Shown here in pieces: positions 1-13,770 of a stretch of DNA of 64,000 bases (position 1 is the stretch's first letter; the number at the start of each line of letters is the position of its first letter). Source of the DNA: Tupaia tana (taxonomy: Eukaryota > Chordata > Mammalia > Scandentia > Tupaiidae); assembly GCA_026018925.1 (NCBI GenBank), contig JAKSZU010000032.1:248001-312000 (forward strand). The letters are read 5' to 3'. The position numbers and the translations under genes were made by a program. A model generated the notes under the pieces. That model searched no databases, was not told the DNA's origin, and saw only the letters and a program-made list of their open reading frames with translations.

Positions 1-3000
1 TAACCCTAACCCTAGGCGGACACCTGAAGCTCCACCCCAACCCTAACCTGACCCTGACGCTGTCTCCAACCGTAAGACTGAACCGAAAACTAACAGTAAC
101 CCTAAACTTACTCCTTCAAACTAAGTTCACACCTAACCTAACATGAAGCCTAACTCAAACCACAGACCTAACCCTAACCCTAGGCGGACACCTTATGCTT
201 AACCCCACCCTCGCCTGACCCTGACGCTTATTCCAACCGTAACAGTTAAACGAAAACTAACAGTAGCCCTAAATTTACTCCCTCAAACTAAGTTCAAACC
301 TAACCTAACCTGAAGCCTAACTCAAACCATAGACCTAACCCTAACCCTAGGCGGACACCTTAAGCTCAACCCCAACCCTAAAATGGCCCTGACGCTATCT
401 CCAAAAATAACAGTTACCCGAAAACTAACAGTAGACCTAAAATTACTCCCTCAAACTAAGTTCAAACCTAACCTAACCTGAAGCCTAAATCAAACCATAC
501 ACCTAACCCTAACCCTCGGCGGACACCTTAAGCTCAACCCCAAACCTAACCTGACCCTCACGCTAAATCCAACCGTAACACTGAACCGAAAACTAACAGT
601 AGCCCTAAACTTACTCCCTCAAACTAAGTTCAAACCTAACCTAACCTGAAGCCTAACTCAAACCATAGACCTAACCCTAACCCTAGGCGGACACCTGAAG
701 CTCAACCCCAACCCTAACCTGACCCTGACGCTATCTCCAACCTAACACTGAACCGAAAACTAAGAGTAGCCCTAAACTTACTCCCTCAAACTAAGTTCAA
801 ACCTAACCTAACCTGAAGCGTATCTCAAACCATAGACCTAACCCTAACCCTAGGCGGACACCTGAAGCTAAACCCCAACCAAAGCTGACCCTGACGCTAT
901 CTCCAACCGTAACACTGAACCGAAAACAAACAGTAGCCCTAAACTTACTCCCACAAGCTATGTTCAAACCTAACCTAACCTGAAGCCTAACTCAAACCAT
1001 AGACCTAATTATAACCCTACGCGGACAGCAGAAGCTCAACCCCAACCCTAACCTGACCCTGACTCTTACTCCAACTGTAACACTGAACCGAAAACTAACA
1101 GTAGCCCTAAACTTACTCCCTCAAACTAAGTTCAATCCTAACCTAACCTGAAGCCTAACTGAAACCATAGACCTAACCCTAACCCTAGGCGGACACCTTA
1201 AGCTCAACCCCAACCCTAAAATGGCACTGACGCTAACTCCAACCATAACAGTTACCCGAAAACTATCAGTAGACCTAAAATTACTCCCTCAAACTAAGTT
1301 CAAACCTAACCTAACCTGAAGCCTAAATCAAACCATAGACCTAACCCTAACCCTAGGCGGACAACTTAAGCTCCACCCCAACCCTAACCTGGCTCTGACG
1401 CTAACTCCAACCATAACAGTTACCCGAAAATTAACAGTCGCCCTAAACTTTCTCCCTCAAACTAAGTTCAAACCTAAACTAACCTGAAGCGTATCTCAAA
1501 CCATAGACCTAACCCTAACCCTAGGCGGACACCTGAAGCTAAACCCCAAACAAAACCTGACCCTGACGCTATCTCCAACCGTAACACTGAACCGAAAACA
1601 AACAGTAGCCCTAAACTTACTCCCTCAAGCTAAGTTCAAACCTAACCTAACCTGAAGCCTAACTCAAACCATAGACCTAACCCTAACCCTACGCGGACAC
1701 CTGAAGCTCAACCCCAACCCTAACCTGACCCTGACTCTTACTCCAACTGTAACTCTGAACCGAAAACTAACAGTAGCCCTAAACTTACTCCCTCAAATGA
1801 AGTTCAAACCTAACCTAACCTGAAGCCTAACTCAAACCATAGACCTAACCCTAACCCTAGGCGGACACCTGAAGCTAAACCCCAACCGTAACCTGACCCT
1901 GACGCTATCTCCAACCGTAACACTGAAGCGAAAACAAAGAGTAGCCCTAAACTTACTCCCTCAAGCTAAGTTCAAACCTAACCTAACCTGAAGCCTAAAT
2001 CAAACCATACACCTAACCCTAACCCTAGGCGAACCCCTTAAGCTCAACCCCAACCCTAACCTGACCCTCAAGCTAAATCCAACCGTAACACTGAACCGAA
2101 AACTAACAGTAGCCCTAATCTTACTCCCTGAAACTAAGTTCCATCCTAACCTAACCCGAACCCTAAATGAAACCATAGACCTAACCCTAACCCTAGGCGG
2201 ACACCTTATGCTTAACCCCCACCCTAATCTGACCCTGACGCTTCCTCCAACCGTAACACTGAACCGAAAACAAACAGTAGCCCTAAACTTACTCCCTCAA
2301 ACTAAGTTCAACCCTAACCTAACCTGAAGCCTAAATCAAACCATACACCTCACCCTAACACTAGGCGGACACCTGAAGCTCAACCCCAACCCTAACCGGA
2401 CCCTGACTCTTACTCCAACCGTAACACTGAACCGAAACTAACAGTACCCCTAAACATACTCCCCCAAGCTAAGTTCAAACCTAACCTAACATGAAGCCTA
2501 ACTCAAACCACAGACCTAACCTGAACCCTAGGCAGACACCTTATGCTTAACCCCACCCTAACCTGACCCTGACGCTTACTCCAACCGTAACAGTTAAACG
2601 AAAACTAACAGTAGCCCTAAATTTACTCCCTCAAACTAAGTTCAAACCTAACCTAACCTGAAGCCTAACTCAAACCATAGACCTAACCCTAACCCAAGGC
2701 GGACACCTTAAGCTCAACCCCAACCCTAAAATGGCCCTGACGCTAACTCCAAAAATAGCAGTTACCCGAAAACTAACAGTAGACCTAAAATTACTCCCTC
2801 AAACTAAGTTCAAACCTAACCTAACCTGAAGCCTAAATCAAACCATACACCTAACCCTAACCCTAGGCGGACAACTTAAGCTCAACCCCAAACCTAACCT
2901 GACCCTCACGCTAAATCCAACCGTAACACTGAACCGAAAACTAACAGTAGCCTTAAACATACTCCGTCAAACTAAGTTCAAACCTAACCTAACCTGAAGC

Positions 3001-4334
3001 CTAACTCAAACCATAGATTTAACCCTAACCCAAGGCGGACACCTTAAGCTCAACCCGAACCCTCACCTGACCCTGATGCTTACTCCAACCATAACAGTGA
3101 ACCGACAACTAACAGTAGCCCTAAACTTACTCCCTCAAACTAAGTTCAAACCTAACCTAACCTGAAGCCTAACTCAAACCATAGACCTAACCCAAACCCT
3201 AGGCGGACACCTGAAGCTCCATCCCAACCCTAACCTGACCCTGACGCTATCTCCAACTGTAACACTGAACCGAAAACTAACAGTAGCCCTAAACTTACTC
3301 CCTCAAACTAAGTTCACACCTAACCTAACCTGAAGCCTAACTCAAACCACAGACCTAAACCTAACCCTAGGCGGACACCTTATGCTTAACGGCACCCTAA
3401 CCTGACCCTGACGCTTACTCCAACCGTAACAGTTAAACGAAAATTAACAGTAGCCATAAATTTACTCCCTCAAACTAAGTTAAAACCTAACCTAACCTGA
3501 AGCCTAACTCAAACCATAGACCTAACCCTAACCCTAGGCGGACACCTGAAGCTCAACCCTAAACCTAACCAGGCACGTACGCTAACGCCAACAATAACAG
3601 TTACCCGAAAACTAACAGTCGCCCTATACTTGCTCCCTCAAACTAAGTTTTAACCTAACCTTACCTGAAGCGATAATCAAACCATACACCAAACCCTAAC
3701 CCTAGGCGGACACCTTAAGCTCAACCCCAACCCTAACCTGACCCTCACGCTAACTCCAACGGTAACACTGAACCGAAAATTAACAGTAGCCCTAAACTTA
3801 CTCCCTCAAACTAATTTCAAACCTAACCTAACCTGAAGCCTAACTCAAACCATAGACCTAACCTTAACCCTAGGCGGACACCTGAAGCTCAACCCCAACC
3901 TTAACCTGACCCTGACGCTACCTCCAACCGTAACACTGAACCGAAAACTAACAATAGCCCTAAACTTACTCGCTCAAACTAAGTTCAAATCTAAACTAAC
4001 CTGAAGCCTAACTCAAACAATACACCAACCCGAACCCTAGGCGGATACCTTAAGCTCAACCCCAACCCTAACCTGGACCTGAGGCTAAAACCAACCGTAA
4101 CACTGAACCGAAAACTAAAAGTTGCCCTAAACTTACTCCCTCAAACTATGTTCAAACATAACCTAACCTGAAGCCTAAATCAAACCATACACCTAACCCT
4201 AACCCTAGGCGGACACCTGAAGCTCAACCCCAACCCTAACCTGACCCTGACGCTATCTCCAACCGTAACACTGAACCGAAAACTAACAGTAGCCCTAAAC
4301 TTACTCCCTCAAACAAAGTTCACACCTAACCTAA

Positions 4335-5320
4335 CCTGAAGCCTAACTCAAACCACAGACCTAACCCTAACCCTAGGCGGACACCTTATGCTTAACCCCA
4401 CCCTAACCTGACCCTGACGCTTACTCCAACCGTAACAGTTAAACGAAAACTAACAGTAGCCCTAAATATACTCCCTCAAACTAAGTTCAAACCTAACCTA
4501 ACCTGAAGCCTAACTGAAACCATAGACCTAACCCTAACCCTAGGCGGACACCTTAAGCTCAACCCCAACCCTAAAATGGCCCTGACGCTAACTCCAAAAA
4601 TAACAGTTACCCGAAAACTAACAGTAGACCTAAAATTACTCCCTCAAACTAAGTTCAAACCTAACCTAACCTGAAGCCTAAATCAAACCATACACCTAAC
4701 CCTAACCCTAGGCGGACACCTTAAGCTCAACCCCAAACCTAACCTGACCCTCACGCTAAATCCAACCGTAACACTGAACCGAAAACTAACAGTAGCCCTA
4801 AACTTACTCCCTCAAACTAAGTTCAAACCTAACCTAACCTGAAGCCTAACTCAAACCATAGACCTAACCCTAACCCTAGGCGGACACCTGAAGCTCAACC
4901 CCAACCCTAACCTGACCCTGACGCTATCTCCAATGGTAACATTGAACCGAAAACTAACAGTAGCCCTAAACTTACTCCCTCAAACTAAGTTCAAACCTAA
5001 CCTAACCTGAAGCCTAACTCAAACCATAGACCTAACCCTAACCCTAGGCGGACACCTTAAGCTCCACCCCAACCCTAACCTGGCCCTGACGCTAACTCCA
5101 ACCATAACAGTTACCCGAAAACTAACAGTCGCCCTAAACTTACTCCCTCAAACTACGTTCCAACCTAAACTAACCTGAAGCGTATCTCAAACCATAGACC
5201 TAACCCTAACCCTAGGCGGACACCTGAAGCTAAACCCCAACCAAAACCTGACCCTGACGCTATCTCCAACCGTAACACTGAACCGAAACAAACAGTAGCC
5301 CTATACTTACTCCCTCAAAC
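4335..5320 (+). repeat. 17-monomer offset block, copy 1 (offset 2852)
   Basis: The same order of six subtypes as 7187-8172: TTATGC/GTTAAACG, AAAATGG/CCAAAAATAAC, CTCACGCTAAATCC, consensus-like, CTCCACC/GTCGCCC, and AACCAAAACC/CAAACAG. Offset 2852 at the TAGGCG start (4374/7226) and at CCAAAAATAA (4594/7446). Copy 1 has a 1-bp deletion in CCGAAACAAACAG near 5285. Confidence 0.82.
4374..4540 (+). repeat. Subtype TTATGC/GTTAAACG monomer (167 bp)
   Basis: Differs from the reference by CACCTTATGCTTAAC in place of CACCTGAAGCTCAAC, loss of one base in CCCCACCCTAAC, CTTACTCC, and GTAACAGTTAAACG in place of GTAACACTGAACCG. Other members lie near 194, 2533, 3382, 6395, 7226, 44180, 46538, 49893, 56100 and 58790. 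It is a marker of the left and right-centre zones. A C-richer form (CTTATGCTTAACCCCC with the usual ACACTGAACCG) opens cassette B. Confidence 0.85.
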
Positions 5321-7186
5321 TAAGTTCCATCCTAACCTAACCTAAGCCTAAATGAAACCATAGACCTAACCCTAACCCTAGGCGGACACCTTATGCTTAA
5401 CCCCCACCCTAACGAGACCCTGACGCTTACTCCAACCGTAACACTGAACCGAAAACAAACAGTAGCCCTAAACTTACTCCCTCAAACTAAGTTCAAACCT
5501 AACCTAACCTGAAGCCCAAATCAAACCATACACCTAACCCTAACCCTAGGCGGACACCTGAAGCACAACCCCAACCCTAACCTGACCCTGACTCTTACTC
5601 CAACCGTAACACTGAACCGAAAACTAACAGTAGCCCTAAACTTACTCCCTCAAACTAAGTTCAATCCTCATCTATCATGAAGCCTAACTGAACCATAGAC
5701 CTAACCCTAACCCTAAGCGGACACCTTATGCTTAACCCCCACCATAACCTGACCCTGACGCTAACTCCAACCGTAACACTGAAACCGAAAACTAACAGTA
5801 GCCCTAAACTTACTCCCTCAAACTAACTTCAAACCTAACCTAACCTGAATCCTAACTGAAACCATAGACCTAACCCTAACCCTAGGAGGACACCTTAAGC
5901 TCAACCCCAACCCTAAAATGTCCCTGACGCTAACTCCAACCATAACAGTTACCCGAAAACTAACAGTAGACCTAAACTTACTCCCTCAAACTAAGTTCAA
6001 ACCTAACCTAACCTGAAGCCTAAATCAAACCATACACCTAACCCTAACCCTAGGCGGACACCTTAAGCTCAACCCCAACCCTAACCTGACCCTCACGCTA
6101 ACTCCAACCGTAACACTGAACCGAAAACTAACAGTAACCCTAAACTTACTCCCTCAAACTAAGTTCAAACCTAACCTAACCTGAAGCCTAACTCAAACCA
6201 TAGACCTAACCCTAACCCTAGGCGGACACCTGAAGCTCCACCCCAACCCTAACCTGACTCTGACGCTATCTCCAACTGTAACACTGAACCGAAAACTAAC
6301 AGTAGCCCTAAACTTACTCCCTCAAACTAAGTTCACACCTAACCTAACCTGAAGCCTAACTCAAACCACAGACCTAACACTAACCCTAGGCGGACACCTT
6401 ATGCTTAACCACACCCTAACCTGACCCTGACGCTTACTCCAACCGTAACAGTTAAACGAAAACTAACAGTAGCCCTAAATTTACTCCCTCAAACTAAGTT
6501 CAAACATAACCTAACCTGAAGCCTAAATCAAACCAGACACCTTACCCTAACCCTAGGCGGACACCTCAAGCTCAACCCCAACCCTAACCTGACCCTGACG
6601 CTATCTCCAACCGTAACACTGAACCGAAAACTAACAATAGCCCTAAACTTACTCCCTCAAACTAAGTTCAAATCTAAACCAACCTGAAGCCTAACTCAAA
6701 CAATACACCTAACCCGAACCCTAGGCGGACACCTTAAGCTAAACCCCAACCCTAACCTGGGCCTGAGGCTAAAACCAACCGTAACACTGAACCGAAAACT
6801 AACAGTAGCCATAAACTTACTCCTTCAAACTAAGTTCAAACCTAACCTAACCTGAAGCCTAACTCAAACCATAGACCTAACCCTAACCCTTGATGGACAC
6901 CTTAAACTCAACCCCAACCCTAACGTGGCCCTGACGCTAACTCCAACCATAACACTGAACCGAAAACTAACAGTTGCCCTAAACTTACTCCCCCAAGCTA
7001 AGTTCAAACCTAACCTAACCTGAAGCCTAACTCAAACCACAGACCTACCCCTAACCCTAGGCGGACACCTTAAGCTCAACCCCAACCCTAACCGGACCCT
7101 GACGCTAACTCCAACCATAACAGTTACCCGAAAACTAACAGTAGCCCTAAACTTACTCCCTCAAACTAAGTTCAAACATAACCTAA

Positions 7187-8172
7187 CCTGAAGCCTTACT
7201 CAAACCACAGACCTAACCCTAACCCTAGGCGTACACCTTATGCTTAACCCCACCCTAACCTGACCCTGACGCTTACTCCAACCGTAACAGTTAAACGAAA
7301 ACTAACAGTAGCCCTAAATTTACTCCCTCAAACTAAGTTCAAACCTAACCTAACCTGAAGCCTAACTCAAACCATAGACCTAACCCTAACCCTAGGCGGA
7401 CACCTTAAGCTCAACCCCAACCCTAAAATGGCCCTGACGCTAACTCCAAAAATAACAGTTACCCGAAAACTAACAGTAGACCTAAAATTACTCCCTCAAA
7501 TTAAGTTCAAACCTAACCTAACCTGAAGCCTAAATCAAACCATACACCTAACCCTAACCCTAGGCGGACACCTTAAGCTCAACCCCAAAACTAACCTGAC
7601 CCTCACGCTAAATCCAACCGTAACACTGAACCGAAAACTAACAGTAGCCCTAAACTTACTCCCTCAAACTAAGTTCAAACCTAACCTAACCTGAAGCCTA
7701 ACTCAAACCATAGACCTAACCCTAACCCTAGGCGGACACCTGAAGCTCAACCCCAACCCTAACCTGACCCTGACGCTATCTCCAACCGTAACACTGAACC
7801 GAAAACTAACAGTAGCCCTAAACTGACTCCCACAAACTAAGTTCAAACCTAACCTAACCTGAAGCCTAACTCAAACCATAGACCTAACCCTAACCCTAGG
7901 CGGACACCTTAAGCTCCACCCCAACCCTAACCTGGCCCTGACGCTAACTCCAACCATAACAGTTACCCGAAAACTAACAGTCGCCCTAAACTTACTCCCT
8001 CAAACTAAGTTCAAACCTAAACTAACCTGAAGCGTATCTCAAACCATAGACCTAACCCTAACCCTAGGCGGACACCTGAAGCTAAACCCCAACCAAAACC
8101 TGACCCTGACGCTATCTCCAACTGTAACACTGAACCGAAAACAAACAGTAGCCCTAAACTTACTCCCTCAAG
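7187..8172 (+). repeat. 17-monomer offset block, copy 2 (offset 2852)
   Basis: Second copy of the left-zone module. Weaker forms of the same order also appear from about 181 and about 2520, so this is a local higher-order repeat of variable length (intervals about 2347, 1845 and 2852 bp between the CCAAAAATA markers). Confidence 0.8.
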
Positions 8173-11100
8173 CTAAGTTCAAACCTAACCTAACCTGAAG
8201 CCTAACTGAAACCATAGACCTAAGCCTAACCCTACGCGGACACCTGAAGCTCAACCCCAACCCTAACCTGACCCTGACTATTACACCAACTGTAACACTG
8301 AACCGAAATCTAACAGTAGCCCTAAACTTACTCCCTCAAACTAAGTTCAATCCTAACGTAACCTGAAGCCTAACTGAAACCATAGACCTAACCCTAACCC
8401 TAGGCGGACACCTTAAGCTCAACCCCAACCCTAAAATGGCACTGACGCTAACTCCAACCATAACAGTTACCCGAAAACTAACAGTAGCCCTAACCTTACT
8501 CCCTCAAACTAAGTTCAAACCTAACCTAACCTGAAGCCTAACTCAAACCATAGACCTAACCCTAACCCTAGGCGGACACCTGAAGCTCAACCCCAAACCT
8601 AACCTGACCCTGACTCTTACTCCAACCGTAACACTGAACCGAAAACTAACAGTAGCCCTAAACTTACTCCCTCAAACTAAGTTCAATCCTCACCTATCAT
8701 GAAGCCTAACTGAACCATAGACCTAACCCTAACCCTAGGCGGACACCTTATGCTTAACCCCCACCATAACCTGACCCTGACGTTAACTCCAACCGTAACA
8801 TTGAAACCGAAAACTAACAGTAGCCCTAAACTTACTCCCTCAAACTAACTTCAAACCTAATGTAACCTGAATCCTAACTGAAACCATAGACCTAACCCTA
8901 ACCCTAGGAGGACACCTTAAGCTCAACCCCAACCCTAAAATGTCCCTGACGCTAACTCCAACCATAACAGTTACCCGAAAACTAACAGTAGACCTAAACT
9001 TACTCCCTCAAACTAAGTTCAAACCTAACCTAACCTGAAGCGTATCTCAAACCATAGACCTAACCCTAACCCTAGGCGGACACCTTAAGCTCAACCCCAA
9101 CCCTAACCTGACCCTGACGCTAACTCCAACCATAACAGTTACCCGAAAACTAACAGTAGCCCTAAACTTACGCCCTCAAACTAAGTTCAAACATAACCTA
9201 ACCTGAAGCCTAAATAAAACCATACACCTAACCCTAACCCTGGGAGGACACCTCAAGCTCAACCCCAACCCTAACCTGTCCCTCACGCTATCTCCAACCG
9301 TAACACTGAACCGACAACTAACAGTAGCCCTAAACTTACTCCCTCAAACTAAGTTCAAACCTAACCTAACCTGAAGCCTAACTCAAACCACAGGCCGAAC
9401 CCTAACCCTAGGCGGACACCTGAAGCTCAACCCCAACCCTAACCTGACCCTGACGCTAACTCCAACCGTAACACTGAACCGAAAACTAACAATAGCCCTA
9501 AACTTACTCCCTCAAACTAAGTTCAAACCTAACCTAACCTGAAGCCTAAATCAAACCATACACCTAACCCTAACCCTAGGCGAACACCTTAAGCTCAACC
9601 CCAACCCTAACCTGACCCTAACGCTAAATCCACCCGTAACACTGAACCAAAAACTAACAGTAGCCCTAAACTTACTCCCTCAAACTAAGTTCAAACCTAA
9701 CCTAACCTGAAGCCTAACTCAAACCATAGACCTAACCCTAACCCTAGGCGGACACGTGAAGCTCAACCCCAACCCTAACCTGATCCTGACGCTATCTCCA
9801 ACCGTAACACTGAACCGAAAACTAACAGTAGCCCTAAACTTACTCCCTCAAACTAAGTTAAAACCTAACCTAACCTGAAGCCTAACTCAAACCATAGACC
9901 TAACCCTAACCCTAGGCGGACACCTTAAGCTCCACCCCAACCCTAACCTGGCCCTGACGCTAACTCCAACCTTAACAGTTACCCAAAAACTAACAGTCGC
10001 CCTAAACTTACTCCCTCAAACTAAGTTCAAACCTAACCTAACCTGAAGCGTATCTCAAACCATAGACCTAACCCTAACCCTAGGCGGACACCTTAAGCTC
10101 AACTCCAACCCTAACCTGACCCTGACGCTAACTCCAACCATAACAGTTACCCGAAAACTACCAGTCGCCCTAAACTTACTCCCTCAAACTAAGTTCAAAC
10201 ATAACCTAACCTGAAGCCTAAATCAAACCAGACGCCTAACCCTAACCCTAGGCGGACACCTCAAGCTCAACCCCAACCCTAACCTGACCATGACGCTATC
10301 TCCAACCGTAACACTTAACCGAAAACTAACAATAGCCCTAAACTTACTCCCTCAAACTAAGTTCAAATCTAAACTAACCTGAAGCCTAACTCAAACAATA
10401 CACCTAACCAGAACCCTAGGCGGACACCTTAAGCTAAACCCCAACCCTAACCTGGGCCTGAGGCTAAAACCAACCGTAACACTGAACCGAAAACTAACAG
10501 TAGCCCTAAACTTACTCCCTCAAGGTAAGTTCAAACTTAACCTAACCTGAAGCCTAACTCAAACCATAGACCTAACCCTAACCCTACGCGGACACCTGAA
10601 ACTCAACCCCAACCCTAACCTGATCCTGACTCTTACTCCAACTGTAACACTGAACCGAAAAATAACAGTAGCCCTAAACTTACTCCCTCAAACTAAGTTC
10701 AAACTTAACCTAACCGAAGCCTAACTCAAACCATAGACCTAACCCTAACCCTAGGCGGACACCTGAATCTCCACCCCAACCCTAACCTGGCCCTGACGCT
10801 AACTCCAACCATAACAGTTACCCGAAAACTAACAGTAGACCTAAACTTACTCCCTCAAGCTAAGTTCAAACCTAACCTAACCTGAAGCGTATCTCAAACC
10901 ATAGACCTAACCCTAAACCTAGGCGGACACCTTAAGCTCAACCCCAAACCTAACCTGACCCTGACGCTAACTCCAACCATAACAGTTACCCGAAAACTAA
11001 AAGTCGCCCTAAACTGACTCCCTCAAACTAAGTTCAAATCTAAACTAACCTGAAGCCTAACTCAAACAATACACCGAACCCGAACCCTAGGCGGACACCT

Positions 11101-11923
11101 TAAGCTCAACCCCAACCCTAACCTGGACCTGAGGCTAAAACCAACCTTAACACTGAACCGAAAACTAACAATAGCCCTAAACTTACTCCCTCAAAGTTCC
11201 ATCCTAACCTAACCTGAAGCCTAACTGAAACCATAGACCTAACCCTAACCCTAGGCGGACACCTTAAGCTCAACCCCAACCCTAACATGGCCCTGACGCT
11301 ATCTCCAACCGTAACACTGAACCGAAAACTAACAGTAGCCCTAAACTTACTCCCTCAAGCTAAGTTCAAACCTAACCTAACCTGAAGCCTAACTCAAACC
11401 ATAGACCTAACCCTAACACTAGGCGGACACCTTAAGCTCAACCCCAACCCAAACCTGACCCTCACGCTATCTCCAACCGTAATACTGAACCGAAAACTAA
11501 CAGTAGCCCTAAACTTACTTCCTCAAACTAAGTTCAATCCTAACCTAACCTGAAGCCTAACTCAAACCATAGACCTAACCCTAACCCTAGGCGGACACCT
11601 GAAGCTCCACCCCAACCCTAACCTGACCCTGACGCTATCTCCAACTGTAACACTGAACCGAAAACTAACAGTAGCCCTAAACTTACTCCCTCAAACTAAG
11701 TTCACACCTAACCTAACCTGAAGCATAACTCAAACCATAGACCTAACCCTAACCCTAGGCGGACACCTTAAGCTCAACCCCAATCCTAACCTGACCCTGA
11801 CGCTAACTCCAACCATAACACTGAACCGAAAACTAACAGTAGCCCTAAACTTACTCCCTCAAACTAAGTTCAAACCTAACCTAACCTGAAGCCTAACTCA
11901 AACCATAGACCTAACCCTAACCC

Positions 11924-12258
11924 TAGGCGGACACCTTAAGCTCAACCCCAACCCTAACCTGACCCTCACGCTATCTCCAACCGTAATACTGAACCGAAAA
12001 CTAACAGTAGCCCTAAACTTACTTCCTCAAACTAAGTCAATCCTAACCTAACCTGAAGCCTAAATGAAACCATAGACCTAACACTAACCCTAGGCGGAAA
12101 CCTTAAGCTTAACCCCAACCCTAACCTGACCCTCACGGTAACTCCAACCGTACCACTGAACCGAAAACTAACAGTAACCCTAAACTTACTCCCTCAAACT
12201 AAGTTCAAACCTAACCTAACCTGAAGCCTAACTCAAACCATAGACCTAACCCTAACCC
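11924..12258 (+). repeat. Cassette C pair (TAATACTG + GGAAACC monomers)
   Basis: First monomer: CTCACGCTATCTCCAACCG, TAATACTG, CTTACTTCCTC, CAATCC, AAATGAAACC and CACTAACCC; this copy is 167 bp because AAGTTCAATCC has lost one T. Second monomer (12091-12258): GGCGGAAACCTTAAGCTTAAC (which creates a HindIII site), CTCACGGTAACTCC, GTACCACTG and GTAACCC. The pair recurs across the core, for example with second monomers near 16789, 18639, 20655, 22671, 23679, 27207, 28381, 30061, 31741, 36283, 37459, 40481 and 62805. The same 1-bp deletion is seen near 16729, 36228, 40430 and 62748. Confidence 0.85.
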
Positions 12259-12762
12259 TAGGCGGACACCTGAAGCTCAACCCCAACCCTAACCTGACCC
12301 TGACTCTTACTCCAACGGTAACACTGAACCGAAAACTAACAATAGCCCTAAACTTACTCCCTCAAACTAAGTTCAAATCTAAACTAACCTGAAGCCTAAC
12401 TCAAACAATACACCTATCCCGAACCCTAGGCGGACACCTTAAGATAAACCCCAACCCTAACCTGACCCTCACGCTAAATCCAACCGTAACACTGAACCGA
12501 AAACTAACAGTAGCTCTAAACTTACTCCCTCAAACTAAGTTCAAACCTAACCTAACCTGAAGCCTAACTCAAACCATAGACCTAAACCTAACCCTAGGCG
12601 GACACATGAAGCTAAACCCCAAACCTAACCTGACCCTGACTCTTACTCCAACTGTAACACTGAACCGAAAACTAACAGTAGCCCTAAACTTACTCCCTCA
12701 AACTAAGTTCAAACCTAACCTAACCTGAATCCTAACTCAAACCATAGACCTAACCCTAACCC

Positions 12763-13770
12763 TAGGCGGACACCTGAAGCTCAACCCCAACCCTAACCTG
12801 ACCCTGACTTTATCTCCAAACGTAACACTGAACCGAAAACTAACAGTAGCCCTAAACTTACTCCCTCAAACTAAGTTCAAACCTAACCTAACCTGAAGCC
12901 TAACTCAAACTATATACCTAACCCTAACCCTGGGCGGACACCTTAAGCTCCACCCCAACCCTAACCTGGCCCTGACGCTAACTCCAACCATAACAGTTAC
13001 CCGAAAACTAACAGTAGACCTAAACTTACTCCCTCAAGCTAAGTTCAAACCTAACCTAACCTGAAGCATATCTCAAACCATAGACCTAACCCTAACCCTA
13101 GGCGGACACCTTAAGCTCAACCCCAAACCTAACCTGACCCTGACGCTAACTCCAACCATAACAGGTTCCCGAAAACTAACAGTCGCCCTAAACTTACTCC
13201 CTCAAACTAAGTTCAAATCTAAACTAACATGAAGCCTAACTCAAACAATACACCGAACCCGAACCTTAGGCGGACACCTTAAGCTCAACCCCAACCCTAA
13301 CCTGGACCTGAGGCTAAAACCAACCTTAACACTGAACCGAAAACTAACAGTAGCCCTAAACTTACTCCCTCAAACTAAGTTCCATCCTAACCTAACCTGA
13401 AGCCTAACTGAAACCATAGACCTAACCCTAACCCTAGGCGGACACCTTAAGCTCAACCCCAACCCTAAAATGTCCCTGACACTAACTCCAACCATAACAG
13501 TTACCCGAAAACTAACAGTAGACCTAAACTTACTCCCTCAAACTAAGTTCAAACCTAACCTAACCTGAAGCCTAAATCAAACCATACACCTAACCCTAAC
13601 CCTAGGCGGACACCTTAAGCTCAACCCCAACCCTAACCTGACCCTCACGCTAACTCCAACCGTAACACTGAACCGAAAACTAACAGTAACCCTAAACTTA
13701 CTCCCTCAAACTAAGTTCAAACCTAACCTAACCTGAAGCCTAACTCAAACCATAGACCTAACCCTAACCC
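12763..13770 (+). repeat. Cassette A, copy 1 (six monomers, 1008 bp)
   Basis: Six ordered monomers. A1: GACTTTATCTCCAAACG, ending ACTATATACC. A2: opens with CTGGGCGG, has CTCCACC and CTGGCCCTGACG. A3: CCCCAAACC, GTCGCCC, ending CAAACAATACACCG. A4: CTGGACCTGAGG and TTCCATCC. A5: AAAATGTCCCTGACAC, ending AAATCAAACC. A6: CTCACGCTAACTCC and GTAACCC. This copy has AGGTTCCCG in A3, shared with the copy 4698 bp downstream. Confidence 0.88.

Larger units (their letters stand above)
1..10490 (+). repeat. Left zone: diverged monomers, TTATGCTTAAC modules
   Basis: About 62 monomers with many private substitutions (for example CAACCAAAGCTGACC near 880, AATTATAACC near 1006, AGGCACGTACG near 3571). A recurring order is: the TTATGCTTAACCCC monomer with GTTAAACG, then AAAATGGCCCTGACG with CCAAAAATAACAG, then CTCACGCTAAATCC, then a consensus-like monomer. 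CCAAAAATAACAG-type markers lie at about 402, 2749 (as ATAGCAG), 4594 and 7446. Cassette A is absent. The higher private variation suggests an older or less homogenised part of the array; that reading is inference. Confidence 0.7.

Noticed and set aside
1..30. True terminal telomere at the window start
   Set aside because: The window opens with CCCTAA repeats, but only the two units found in every monomer; the sequence is simply cut within a monomer core.
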